Positions 35,312 to 46,354 of a stretch of DNA of 64,000 nt are shown here, one piece after another. The DNA is from Bimastos eiseni (Eukaryota > Annelida > Clitellata > Crassiclitellata > Lumbricidae). Every line of letters begins with the position of its first letter. The first letter of the stretch is position 1. Made by a program: the position numbers and the translations under genes. The stretch covers positions 25,014,604 to 25,078,603 of the forward strand of contig OY365810.1 of assembly GCA_959347315.1 (NCBI GenBank), in the 5' to 3' direction. The notes below the pieces were generated by a model, which saw only the letters and a program-made list of their open reading frames with translations, was not told the origin of the DNA and made no database searches.

Positions 35312-35403
35312 CCGACAAATATCTGTTCTGATTCGAACTCTCAACCTATCATCTGACAGTCCATCGCCGTAAGATACCGTAACCAATAGACTATCGCGTG
35401 CTA
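35312..35403 (-). mobile_element. tRNA-derived SINE head
   Basis: On the minus strand from 35403: an A-box-like TAGTCTATTGGTTACGG, then about 35 bases, then the B box AGTTCGAATC at 35339-35330. Spacing and order match a tRNA promoter, but the flanking acceptor stem is not formed. The body downstream does not match the other SINE units in this window. Confidence 0.55.
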
Positions 35404-35699
35404 CATCACTTGGATAAACTTCACCGATAGCAAAGGGTTCAATACAACGTCGGCCCAAAGATGACAATTGGCTCAAAAGCAATACAACGCAGGTTTAATA
35501 CACACGCATCAAATTTATGCTGAACGTGAATAAAAGGCGTTAAGTGCATTTTCAGTCGACTGAATCTCAGTACTCAGAGAACAGGAATATAATCGCGGAC
35601 TCTTAGCAAAGTCCGACCCAATTAATCAATATCTGTGGACTTTGTGATGCTTTTGAAAGGCGTTGGGTAAACAGACTGATCCATACCGTCGCCTATATC

Positions 35700-36000
35700 T
35701 GTCCATCCATCAAAGTCACTTGCATATTCATCTTAATCACGTCTAATCCTATTGATCGCCTGACGATTCATCAGCATTGCCTGTCCATTCAAAAAACTTC
35801 CTCTATTTAGGCTGATGCTTTCCGCCCGTTCATAAAGGCAAGTCATCGATTCGTCAAAATAACAGTTAATTTATTTAATTCACTCGTCTAAATCGCCATT
35901 TATTCATCTCAATTATCCAATCATTCATCTACAGCTCTACATCGCCATTTATTTACTCAAATTGTGGCGGACAGGCCACAAGGCTGGAATGAATGATTTA
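35700..36000. repeat. T/A-rich degenerate CATTCATC repeats (left part)
   Basis: Loose iterations of TCATTCATCTAAATCGCC and similar. The same type of sequence resumes at 39255-40040, on the far side of the hairpin locus and a hAT element. Confidence 0.55.
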
Positions 36001-38078
36001 TTTAAATAATCGGCTCGCCATAGCGTTATTTTACGTCTATTTTTTTTACAGTGTTGCGTATAGGAAGGAAGACCGATCGGCGGTTTTTAATCGAGTGCAT
36101 AGCTTGCAGACGCATGAATTGGCTTGAGTATAGCCTGACATGCGGTGCATCGCTATATATGTGGAGCAGTGGTTCGTACTGCTTCATACGTAGAGTGGTT
36201 CTCGTACCGCTTCAAGGATCGTTGAGTGTTGCCATATAAATACGACCTCTAGTGACAGCCGCTCTCGCGGTCAGGCCGGTGCTGCTTTTCGCTGATCTGG
36301 TGGGGTGGGCCCCTCTGCCGTCGATCGCAAGACGGACCGTGCCCTGATCGTAGGAGTCAACAGGCTGACAGAGGAAAGACCGATCGTGAGAAATGCTCAC
36401 AGGTCTGGGTGCCGTTCGAGAGTGCTTACAGACCTGACAGAGAGATAGACTGGGAAAAATCCCCGACCGTGCAGACCGTGGGAGTTCTGGTGGCCGAGAA
36501 ATATTCTGGTTGGCTACCTAGATCGGTCATAGTTACTCCTCGAGAATACCAACCGGTTGTCGGATACGTGACCCCGTCGGTGGCCGTGAGAAATAGAGAT
36601 CGGGTAAAGCCCCGAGCAACCGAACGCTACATCGAGACAGATTTATGGCGACTGTTGAGACAATTTACGGGAAGAATTCCCCAGTGTACACGTTGGTTAA
36701 AAGACGGGGAGGGCGGCCCCGTGAAGCCGTTGGAAACAGACTGAGAGCTACCGGAGAATCCGTTGACAAATACTGGAAAACATGAATATATTCGATAAAT
36801 ACGGGGAGGGTGACCCCATTGTTGCGTTAGATACAGGGAAAGTTCCCTTTGGTACCGAAAACCTGATCAATTGTGAGCGTCTCCGCATATTCTTTATATT
36901 TACGGTTTTCCGTAAATATCTATGCTTGGCTCCTAACGGTGGTCATACTTACTCCTCTCGTTTACCAGCAATCTATTGAATTGCGTGTCTGATCGCAATG
37001 TCTTAGGTCGCGGTTTCCCCGCGTATCTATACTTGAGTTACTTAACGTAATATCTGTACTTGCGGTGTCCCCGCAGTATGTCTTCTTGATTGTCTTACGG
37101 TCTTTCGGTAAATATTCTTACTGGCTACCTATGTTGGTCACAGTTACTCCTCTCGGTTTTCCAGAAATCTATTCAATCTTGTGTGTCTAGTTGCAATATC
37201 TTGGCTCGCGGTTTCCCCCGCGAGGCGTCTACTAATTTCTTCTTGTAGATCAAACTACATAATCTCTTTTCGAGGACTTCCTCGAAAGATTTGCCAGTGG
37301 TTCGTTCCAGTGTATAAGAGACAGAGTACAATTGCTTCAGAGAAAGTGATTATAATAATACAGGTCTGTGTGAAACATAGAGGTAACGTGGTGACACTTA
37401 CCTCAGTTGGCTGTGAGAGAATCGAGTGTGAGAAACGAGAGTTGGTGGATTACCGTTGGTCAGATCTCTAGATGACGAATACAAATATGTTCCTACGATG
37501 GGATGAATAAATGCAGTCGATGAGAGTTAAAGACATGTGAGAGTCTGGGTGATCGGATATTAAAGTATATGACAGATGCAAGCAGGCCGAGGAATATACT
37601 TGTTGGCTACCTAGTTCGGTCATAGATACTCCTCCCGTTTTCCCCAGGTTGTCGGAGACATGAAAATTCGGGTGGCCGCAAGAGATACAAGCCGAGTAGA
37701 TTCTCGCAGTAGCAGCGTACAAACCGAGAGAGCTGCCGGTGGAGAGTTGGCAGATACGGGGAAAGTTCCCCATTGAATACGTTCGATAGAAATATCGGGG
37801 AAATTCCCGAAGGACCCGCTGGAATTACACGTGGAGGGTGAACACGTTAGAAGAGCACGTGACAAACAAGTGAAAACACTGGTGCCGATTGATACCTTCA
37901 GGTTACTAGTCAAGTAACTCTTCTTGATGGCTTTATAGTCGTTCGATAGATACTCTTGTTTGTTACCTACGTTGGTCATAGTTACTCCTCCCGGTTTTCC
38001 GAGTATCAGAATATATTACGGTTTTGGCGGACAACTGCCAACGCAGAGGACGGCCAATCGTGTGCATGATAACTTATG

Positions 38079-38104
38079 CGTGTGAGGCCGGTATGCCACA
38101 CACG
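38079..38104. repeat. Hairpin, first copy
   Basis: CGTGTG, A, GGC, loop CGGTAT, GCC, A, CACACG: a 6-bp stem, a 1x1 internal loop, a 3-bp stem and a hexaloop. It pairs with the copy at 38571-38597. Confidence 0.8.
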
Positions 38105-38570
38105 GAAATGGGCCAAGAGGCCGACGTGAAAGTCTGGGCAGTCGGAACCCAGGGTAAAGATAGTAAGCAGACCAAGAATTGATCGATGCGTAAATATTAC
38201 TGTTGGCTACCTACGTTGGTCATAGATACTCCTCCCGTTTTCCCGAAGTGTATCTACTTGCGTGTCTGATCGAAGTGATCGATACGAGTACGTTTGGGTA
38301 ATCGGGTACCCAGGTGAATACATGGTTGCTTGTCGTTACACACAGTTCTGAGAGCTGACTGAAGTGCGAGGTCGGGCCCCCTCGTGCGTAGGTCGGATCG
38401 AAGATCTGTGTGCAGATAGCGAAGTTTATAGACAGAAGACCTTCACTATCAGTGTCCGTGAATACCATGCCAGTGTCATTTTTATCGAAGCAGAATATAT
38501 CAGTGTTGGTGGGTAACTGCTAACACAGAGGACGGGAACTTAGTCCGTCAATGGTGCATGACAAAATATA

Positions 38571-38597
38571 CGTGTGCGGCCGTTTATGCCATATACG
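38571..38597. repeat. Hairpin, second copy with compatible changes
   Basis: CGTGTG, C, GGC, loop CGTTTAT, GCC, A, TATACG. Relative to the copy at 38079, two C-to-T changes in the right arm convert G-C pairs to G-U pairs in RNA, and the stem is kept. Confidence 0.8.
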
Positions 38598-38779
38598 GAA
38601 ATAGACCGAGAGAGATACGTGTTGAGCAGAAGGCGTGATAGATAAGTGTCGGAGATGACATGACTAAGAGCTGTGAGACTTGTGTGTTAGAGGCTACCCA
38701 CAGAGGTTAGAGAGTTGGGACAGTAATGTCTAAGAGTACAAGACATTGAATGTAGCTACCGATAATTGTATAGGCCGAA

Positions 38780-39088
38780 ATGGCTTATGGACTTGTTTCA
38801 AATATGTCTGAACCTCGTAACTTAAGACAACGTTTGGTGTCCCTAAATGGCGATAGTTTCAGAGTCACAAGATGCTGAACGGTACGACATCAGGTAGAGG
38901 AAAACGAGGCTAGTAGCTTGGAAGGTATGCAAGGCGAGGAAGACTCCTGCCGGTATGATTATGAACCCTGTTTTGAGTACGGCCATCCTCAGAACGTTGC
39001 CCATCCGGCGACCGCGGAATAGGCAGAGTCAGACCTCGTTACTAATTCGAGCCGTGTTACCTTTCTTGGAGAAGAGACCCGTCCCTAA
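38780..39088 (+). pseudogene. Broken reading frame next to the hairpin locus
   Basis: A frame from ATG 38780 runs 102 codons to TAA 39086 with two internal stops (TGA 38876, TAG 39020). It contains MSEPRNLRQRLVSLNG and an acidic segment EENEASSLEGMQGEEDS. Composition is protein-like (basic, then acidic), reminiscent of a Gag-like N-terminus, but nothing specific is recognised and chance cannot be excluded. Confidence 0.25.
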
Positions 39089-39254
39089 TCTTGCCTGGTG
39101 ATAGTGAACATCCTGGTAGATATAGAGAGTAACCGTTTGGCATTGAGATTTGGTAAGAAAGTGATTCGGGCGACTTCAGACGTGTTCGCAAGCTGGAGTC
39201 GACACCGTCCGTTAGCGTTAGGCAGGCGCTCGGGCGGCAGAACGCCACAAAATC

Positions 39255-40040
39255 ACCCGTTCATTCCTTTCAATCTTTCTTTCGTCTCCTGCGCCATCAA
39301 TTAATCCAAAACATTCAATCGTCTGAATCTCTATTTATTGATCTTAACCGTTCATTGCTTTGTGTAAATCTTCATTTATTTCCTAAATCATTCATTTAAA
39401 TGGCCTTTTAGTTATCTTAACCATCGGTTTTTCCGTCTTAATTTTCATTAATTAGGTCCCTATATCCAAATTGTTCATTCAGATATCTGAATAGCCAATT
39501 CATTCGTCTGAGTATAGCCAATGTTCTCGTCAAAATCGCGTACTAAGTCATTCAGATCAGAGGTGTAACAAGGTTTTGAAAAGTGGGGACATACTTTAAA
39601 AAATATTGCGCGAAGCGCAAACATTTTTTTTTGCCCTCCCACTTTTTGAATTTTGCCCCCCCCCCAGAAATTTGAAAAATGGGGGGGGGGCACAAATTAT
39701 CTTAACAAAAGAATTCCATCCAAAAAATCTATTGGATAAACATAAAAAAGAACCGATTTTGGGGCACTGAGCACTAAAACTGGGGGGGCTTGGCCCCCCA
39801 GTTTTGAAACTGGGGGGCGATGCCCCTCTGCTCCCCCCCGCTTGTTACACCCCTAATTCAGATCGTCCATTCATTCATGTATATCGCCAAATCATCCATT
39901 CAATAGTCTAAATCACGTATTCATTTTTCAAAGGTTTCTATCTATTTCTCTATAAGCTGGCAATTTATTGGTCAAAATTACCGATAAATTCATCGACATA
40001 ACTCGTCCGTTCGTTTCAACCCGTAATTGAAAGGCTCTTC
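39255..40040. repeat. T/A-rich degenerate CATTCATC repeats (right part)
   Basis: Loose iterations of CGTTCATTC, TCGTCTGAATC and CATTTATT, like 35700-36000. A hAT element at 39558-39855 is inserted in it. Confidence 0.5.
39558..39855. mobile_element. Non-autonomous hAT element, second family
   Basis: The left end is CAGAGGTGTAACAAG and the right end CTTGTTACACCCCTA (inverted repeat, 13 of 15 matching). The same 8 bp, ATTCAGAT, flanks it at 39550-39557 and 39856-39863. The 298-bp interior is made of C- and G-runs forming further inverted repeats, such as the GCGCGAAGCGC palindrome near 39606. There is no transposase. Confidence 0.9.
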
Positions 40041-40330
40041 CATTCACCGTTTACCGCTTCTCGATTATCGTCACAGGAGGAGCTTCATCCCCACCTCCTT
40101 TCTTATCAGAGAGGGTGCTAGATCTTAGCATCTTCTGACGAATGTCATCGGGTATCTACGAGCCAGAATAAACGAGTATTCAATTAAACCTACAAGTCAC
40201 ATACTGTCTATCATGCGACTGGCACAGTCGTATAACCTATAAAGTGTAAGATAGGTGTATGTACATCCGCATGTATTGACCCGTATATTTATACAACAGT
40301 TGCACGCTTTGAATGAGCCAATATGTACTT

Positions 40331-40760
40331 CAATGTATGTTCTATTTTATTCTATTCTATTTACGGATTTACGAAGCGCCTCTCACAGTACAACCTAATC
40401 AGAGACGCTCCCAGTGTGAAAAACCCCTAGAGAAAAGAAAAGTCTTAAGAGAACGAGCAGAAACAGCTGTGCTACTAGATAAGATTGCAGCACGAGTCAC
40501 AGCAGGAAGGCTGTTCCATAGCGAAGGGCCAACAGAGGCATAGGCACTAAGTTGAGGTATGGCAGTTCTAGACTGCGGTGCTAGAAGATCGTGACGGTCT
40601 AAAGAACGGAGAGGACGTCCGATGGTAGCTGAGATAGGTTTCCTGATAAGTTCACATAGATAGAGTGGAGCTTGACCCAACAACGCTTTGAATGTAAGAA
40701 AGAGAACTTTGAAATGAATCCTATCAGTCAAGGGAAGTCAACGAAGATGTTGAGTCGACG
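40331..40760 (-). mobile_element. LINE: RT C-terminus with 3' UTR and terminal repeat
   Basis: On the minus strand the frame reads LPLTDRIHFKVLFLTFKALL, then QAPLYLCELI, LRSLDRHDLLAP, VGPSLWNSLP and SLKTFLFSRGF, ending in a stop at 40399. This is the standard end of an L2/CR1-like reverse transcriptase, and it is intact over about 110 codons. Immediately upstream HLR is followed by TGA where Trp is expected. The 3' UTR contains AGCGTCTCTGATTAGGTTG and GAGAGGCGC, an imperfect hairpin, and ends in TAGAATAGAATAAAATAGAA at about 40358-40335, a 5-bp terminal repeat. It is younger-looking than other copies. Confidence 0.75.
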
Positions 40761-43479
40761 CACTGGTGTGATACACGACAAGCGCACACACATACTCATA
40801 CACATAAGTATGTATATGCATAATTCGGAGTTTCCTAGGGTTCCATAATATCAGGAGGTCCCATTGTGCACAACATTCGAATGCTCAATGTCTAGGACAA
40901 CAGTAGTTGAAGAGGAGGGATGTGAGGAGAAAAACCATAGCCTATAATTGCTGTGTGTTGGGGGCTTCTGCGGCCTTTGATACTGGTCTGCGCACAGGAG
41001 CTATAAAATGTATCTTGTAGTGAATTCATCCCATTATATGTGGCCTGCATTGATTCATCAGCTGACCCAGATAGGACTTTATATATATAGATATATATAT
41101 ATATATCTGCATGTAAAGTATATAATGTGCAATTATAAATTAATTGTACATCTATAGGCAGTTTTTCCGTTCACGTTGTTCAGTGAAAGCATGACTGGAG
41201 CTGAGTCGTAATTTGAGTCACCCAAAAGACTGTTCCACCATGATTGAGTCGAAGTCGGAAAGGAAGACTGTTGTGCTAGCTGGAGGGGTGCCAACGTTCG
41301 GTCGTAAGTCATCCCTTGGCGGCAGCGCGGTCACGATGTCACCCTAGCAACGAATGTCTTTCCATGGCCGAAGACCTAGTTGCTGGCTTCCTTTTCAGCA
41401 GCGGGCACTAGCCGCTGCCAGCGGCTTGTCAGAGCGTGTTTATGATAATTATTATCAATGGAGTGCTCTTAAAAGTAATGGTTTGGGAAGCTGGAATTAC
41501 TCTCATAGATATAAAGATATTATTGTCTTTCAGTCTGTCTGTTTGTCTGGAGGAGAAGGAGGAGGAGGAGGAGGAGGAGGAGGGGAAGGGGGAGGTGGAA
41601 AATGAGGAGTATAAGAAGAATAATGGAGGAGTAGATTACTCGTCGAGATCTCAATGACAACACAAATAACCTGTCAACGTCAGAGGTGATTCCGTTTTAT
41701 AACTGGGCCTAAGAGAGCTGTTGACTCCACCTGACCTCTCCGCATTTTTATAGCGCAACACTTTCTGACTGCGATCGTTGAAATGCGAAATGGCGGCCAT
41801 CAGCTTTGCACTGCAGACAATGCACGCCAGCCTCGCACTGATGCAACCTATATTTAAATTTATGTGACATTCATAGAGCGCCAGTCAGAGTAAATTGACG
41901 GTGAAGTCTTTATCGGTTCTCAATAGATTCGTTAGTCATGCTTCCGCTTCGCTGCCAGTGGATTCCAGAAGAAGTAACTGTCTTTTGCAACAATGGGAAT
42001 TGTTTGTGGTTTTGAATAGAGTCACGTTTTACGAGCAAAGTTAATGCGGCCTTGTCTATTTAAGTAAAGACGTCGAAGTGCTCATTCGTGTATCTAAGTA
42101 ATTCTAGACTCAACTAAGCACATCTAGTGTTAGCCTATTTCCAGAAATAAGACAGTAAGGTGCAGTAGAAGCCATTGGACATTTCAGCTTTGCCGGAATG
42201 GAGGATAAGATTTGACGATCCACACGTACACTGTGCATATCTTACCACCAACCCGAGATTTTAGGAGAACGGAAATAACTAGGATATATGTCAAATGTAC
42301 TTACATGTTTATACGCTGCGACAATTTTAATTTTAAACAATATGCTAAAATATAACCTAACCACCTGTCAATGTGGTTTTGTGATGAAACCACGAACTCG
42401 TAATTAGTAGCCATTCGTGGATCATGATACATAGGCCTACTGTTGTATTTATGCTACTTGGCGTGCATTTCATTCACGTCTGATGTTGACTGGTTGGCTT
42501 CTGTCGCTGATTTATAAGTATATTTTTTTATTGTGACTGAGCGTGGTATAAGCTTCGACCCATGCCTGGCTCTTTTTATTCATTTAATTGTCCTTGAGGC
42601 TGACTCATCAAAAGTGCTTCTAAGCAATAATGAATTCGAATAAAAACAAATAGTCACAATGAATGCTACAAAACAGTCTCTGCATGAAAACTCACCGCAT
42701 GGCATTGTCATTGGAATACTCACACATACAACAACTCGAAGGTTCTGCTCTGTATAATTACTGTCGTTACATTAACTCATCGTTTATGTGAGATAAAAGC
42801 GATATAATAAATTAATAATCATTCGTAAATGTCTAGATATATACATGTATGTATGCCTGCATGCACATATATATATAAATGTATATATATATGTATAAAT
42901 ATGTATGCTTGTATATATATATATGCATATATGTATACAAATCACACAGCGAAGTCGTCAAACGCGAGGACATTTCATACCCGACAGTTTCCGCTTCGCT
43001 AGATATCCTTTGAGACACGGTTAAAAATCTCGTTTGATTGCGAGTTAAGTCCTAAATTGCAAATAAACTGCGCAGATTTCAATCCGATTGGCAACCACAA
43101 GTGTATCGTTTCCAACCCGATCCTCCCTCTCCTTACGGGACTTAATTGAGCCCATACGTGATCGGCATCCGTTGGAGGGCTCAGGGCCAGACCCCACGCG
43201 TCTCCTCTAGACGCCAGTCAGACCCGGTCAATAGCCTCAGTTGCTGACGTCGCGAAAAAGCTTCTTTTCTGATTAGAACAACAGGAAAGCGAAGCAAAGC
43301 ATCAGAATCTACATAGAAATGTGGTGAAAGATGTCTATGCTATATATGTGGAACAAAGGACGGAAAAACCAGAGACAGAGAGCGTACGAATTCATGCAGC
43401 TGTGTTACTGGGATGGAGATAGCGACTATTGGCCTAAAATGAACCAACGAAGAAGTGTCACCAGAAGTATATATAGCAA
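40761..43479. other. Unassigned DNA with short microsatellites
   Basis: TA runs lie at 41079-41106 and 42864-42935, and a GGA run at 41551-41595. No gene was recognised. Sequence at 43125-43250 is GC-rich but without a long frame. Confidence 0.4.
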
Positions 43480-43530
43480 CAGAGCCTGAGCGCCTCTGAT
43501 CACAAGTGCGCTATATAAATGTTCCGTTAC
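43480..43530 (+). mobile_element. LINE 3'-terminal motif only
   Basis: TGAGCGCCTCTGATCACAAG then GCGCTATATAAATGTTC (43508-43524) matches the 3' UTR hairpin of the minus-strand LINE at 51000-51250 in the other orientation. No coding part was found upstream. Confidence 0.5.
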
Positions 43531-44049
43531 AAGTTACAGCAGCGTTTTGACGACGGCTAAGGACCAGAGCAAGTCTTTCGGGCAAATAAATTGGATTCCA
43601 CCAATTTGCGTTATCACTGCCATAAGGTCTATCTAAGATTTACATGTATCATACAAAGTTATGTGTGTAATTTTATTATAAGATGAGAGATAAAAGTGTT
43701 TAAAGAGCACAAACATAAATATGCATGAATACATCATGCACAATGAAACAACATGTATATAATAATCCATAGCTGCATGCCGTGTAACATGTATACATTT
43801 AAATAGGCTGTACATGGTTCCTCAGGAACCAATTTCATAATCTTTAGATCCCACAGAAAGCTGCTCTTAAAAATATCTATGGTAGTACATATGAACGATA
43901 TTCCATTCCCAGGAAATTTACGCCAAGTTCCTTAATTGGTGAACCTGATGATGATCATCTTTCATGGCATGAACTTATTTATCAGATTTATTACGGCCAA
44001 GGTTGCTAAAAATGTTTGGATTCTGGGCTGCACATCATAATTATTTCCC

Positions 44050-44480
44050 CTCAAATTCGCCTCATTTTATATTATTCATTAATATGATATGGGCGCCTTT
44101 ATTTATTATTCCAGATTCAAAAAATTAGTAATGTTACAGAAAAGAGCAATTTAACTAATCGTTCACATACAGGACATTAATTTTTATAGAACTTAAGCTA
44201 TACTCAAATTTCATCAAATAAGATTTTACCAAACAGCTATGTTTATGTATATTGGCCTAAGCTGTCGATATTATCTCTAGGATTTGCTCATTATTACACT
44301 GTTGGTTCTGAATATCATTCCTATTTTACCAGGGCACAATATCCTATCGGACACTTTTGGCTAAATTGATTAACCGTCGATTCTCAACTAAATGCAATTA
44401 CCATATTTTTTGGGCTTGATTCCTATAAACTTCAAGCAGATTCTTAATCTATTCCTCTTTAATTGAAAGATTGTTACGCA
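44050..44480 (+). mobile_element. Decayed LINE reverse transcriptase C-terminus
   Basis: The + frame carries FKKLVMLQKRAI, stop, LIVHIQDINFYRT, stop, AILKFHQIRFYQTAMFMYIG, interrupted by stop codons only. The blocks LxxLQKRAIR, ILKxxxI and FQTAxFMY match the C-terminal region of CR1-like RTs. Weaker similarity continues downstream for about 150 bases. Further upstream parts were not identified. Confidence 0.6.
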
Positions 44481-44639
44481 TGAAATTAACGAATGACGAA
44501 GCATAATTAATTACAACATTTGAACTTGATTCAATGGTCACATTTGATGTCCTTTTTTATACAATATTTATCGGCAACTTACCGACTCTATTTCTTAATT
44601 TATTTCATCAGCAATTGATATCTTTGGCAAAAACCAAGT

Positions 44640-45395
44640 CACACGTCAATTTACTTAGTTTACTTAGGTTACTTAGTTTACTTAGTTTACTAAGTTTACT
44701 TAGGTTACTTAGTTTACTAAGTTTACTTAGTTTACTTAGTTTACTTAGTTTACTTAGGTTACTTAGTTTACTTAGTTTACTAAGTTTACTTAGTTTACTT
44801 AGTTTACTTAGGTTACTAAGTTTACTTAGGTTACTTAGTTTACTTAGTTTGCTTAGGTTACTTAGGTTACTTAGGTTATTTGGGTTACTTAGTTTACTTA
44901 GGTTACTTAGGTTACTTAGGCTACTTAGTTTGCTTAGTTTACTTAGGTTACTTAGGTTATTTGGGTTACTTAGCTTGCTTAGGCTACTTAGGTTACTTAG
45001 GTTACTTAGTTTGCTTAGTTTGCTTAGTTTGCTTAGTTTACTTAGTTTGCTTAGGTTACTTAGGTTACTTAGATTACTTAGGTTACTTAGCTTGCTTAGG
45101 CTACTTAGGTTACTTAGGTTACTTAGTTTGCTTAGTTTACTTAGTTTGCTTAGGTTACTTAGGTTACTTAGATTACTTAGGTTACTTAGCTTGCTTAGGC
45201 TACTTAGGTTACTTAGGTTACTTAGTTTGCTTAGTTTACTTAGTTTGCTTAGGTTACTTAGGTTACTTAGGTTACTTAGGTTACTTAGCTTGCTTAGGCT
45301 ACTTAGGTTACTTAGGTTACTTAGTTTGCTTAGTTTACTTAGTTTGCTTAGGTTACTTAGGTTACTTAGGTTACTTAGGTTATTTGGGTTAGGTT
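44640..45395. repeat. 9-bp satellite with 99-bp higher-order repeat
   Basis: About 84 units of TTACTTAGG or TTACTTAGT. The distinctive TAGCTTGCTTAGGCTACTTA begins at 44971, 45088, 45187 and 45286, giving periods of 117, 99 and 99. Because 9 is a multiple of 3, the array keeps a 290-codon Leu/Ser/Arg frame open, which is not evidence of a protein. Confidence 0.95.
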
Positions 45396-46055
45396 CTCTT
45401 AATTAACTGGTTAAAATTGATGCAGCGATTTCTTAGCTTGCCGCTATTCCGAATGAAGATAGCTGATAACGTTTGATGGCCCTAACAGCGGGATTATAAT
45501 CATCCCTTCTGAGCCTTCCCTTTCTCGAAATCTCCTGCGCTGTATAGTCATGTTTTGTAAAATTTGTGGTAATTAAAAGATATTGCTTGTTTGTTTATAT
45601 GGCTCATATAAATATATATATATATATATATTGTGCGCATAATATTGAAGCGCATACATGTATTCTGAAAGATGATTTCCGAGACTTCAGATGACGCATC
45701 TTAACCATAACCTGTGAGCCAACGCTAAATAGTTTTTTCTGTTGTTGACACCCGACCATCTCCCCACCGCCATCCCTGCTGCTGCTGCTGTTGTTGTTGG
45801 CGGAGAAGTGCCGAGTTTTCTGTCGGCTCCGGTCATCACGGTCTACGTGAGACGACATCGGTTGCGGCGCTTGCTCCAGCAGCAGGGCATCAACAACAGC
45901 TGACGAGATGATGCACATGTCTCCGGTGCCATTGAGGCAGAAATCCAGCAGCAGCAGCAGAGGCAGAAGCAGCGTCAGCAGCGAGGTGGAATTATAGAGC
46001 AGAATCTGTCCGCAAGACGAAACCCGTCGACGCGCGTAGACACGTGATGGCAGGC
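45396..46055. other. Unassigned DNA leading into a CpG-rich region
   Basis: A TA run lies at 45611-45631 and CAG/CTG-rich triplets at 45775-45800 and 45943-45985. CpG content rises toward 46400, consistent with a promoter region for the exon at 46355. Confidence 0.4.
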
Positions 46056-46059
46056 GACA

Positions 46060-46165
46060 TCGCGGTTGCTCGGTCTTGCTGACTGTCTGGCTGGGTCTTG
46101 CTGACTAACTGTCTGGCCGGGTCTTGCTGTCTGGCTAGGTCTTGCTGACTGTCTGGCTGGCTCAC
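46060..46165. repeat. GTCTTGCTGACTGTCTGGCTG tandem repeat
   Basis: Four imperfect units built of GTCTTGCTGACT and GTCTGGCTGG, upstream of the proposed translation start at 46355. Confidence 0.85.
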
Positions 46166-46354
46166 AGAAACATCTCGCTGTCTTCGGAAGGGCGTCTTCG
46201 ATGACGATGAAAGGATCTGACGAGCGATCGGATATGCGCGACGCAGACACTGGGAGGTGATCGATAGATCGATAGGCGAGGGATAGCGGCGCTAATCGAA
46301 GAGGAGACTCGCATCTCGTCGTTACAGACGACGCATCGAGAGACGCCATTAATC

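Larger units (their letters stand above)
36200..38650. repeat. Unknown locus of spaced core repeats and hairpins
   Basis: There is no long reading frame here. Six degenerate copies of a core (minus-strand consensus GGAGTAACTATGACC then TAGGTAGCCAAC) lie at 36508-36540, 36924-36960, 37121-37162, 37601-37645, 37959-38000 and 38201-38245. Between them are many short hairpins of like shape and different sequence: CAGGTCTG/CAGACCTG (36400-36407, 36429-36436), ACGGGG/CCCCGT (36704-36722), ATATTTACGG/CCGTAAATAT with a TTTT loop (36896-36919), CTCGCGG/CCGCGAG (37205-37224), TTTCGAGG/CCTCGAAA (37268-37287) and GGGGAA/TTCCCC (37758-37771). Longer modules recur: the DNA after core 1 parallels that after core 4, and 38018-38120 parallels 38500-38615. 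This looks like a structured RNA or a transposon non-coding region. I do not recognise it. Confidence 0.7.

Noticed and set aside
35312..35403. Functional tRNA gene
   Set aside because: A- and B-box-like segments are present, but the acceptor and anticodon stems do not pair; a SINE head fits better.
37219..37248. Sequence AATTTCTTCTTGTAGAT, similar to a Cas12a direct repeat
   Set aside because: Single occurrence in an animal genome region with no spacers or cas genes; coincidence.
44534..45406. 290-codon Leu/Ser/Arg-rich frame
   Set aside because: It is a translation of a 9-bp satellite with no non-repeat domain.
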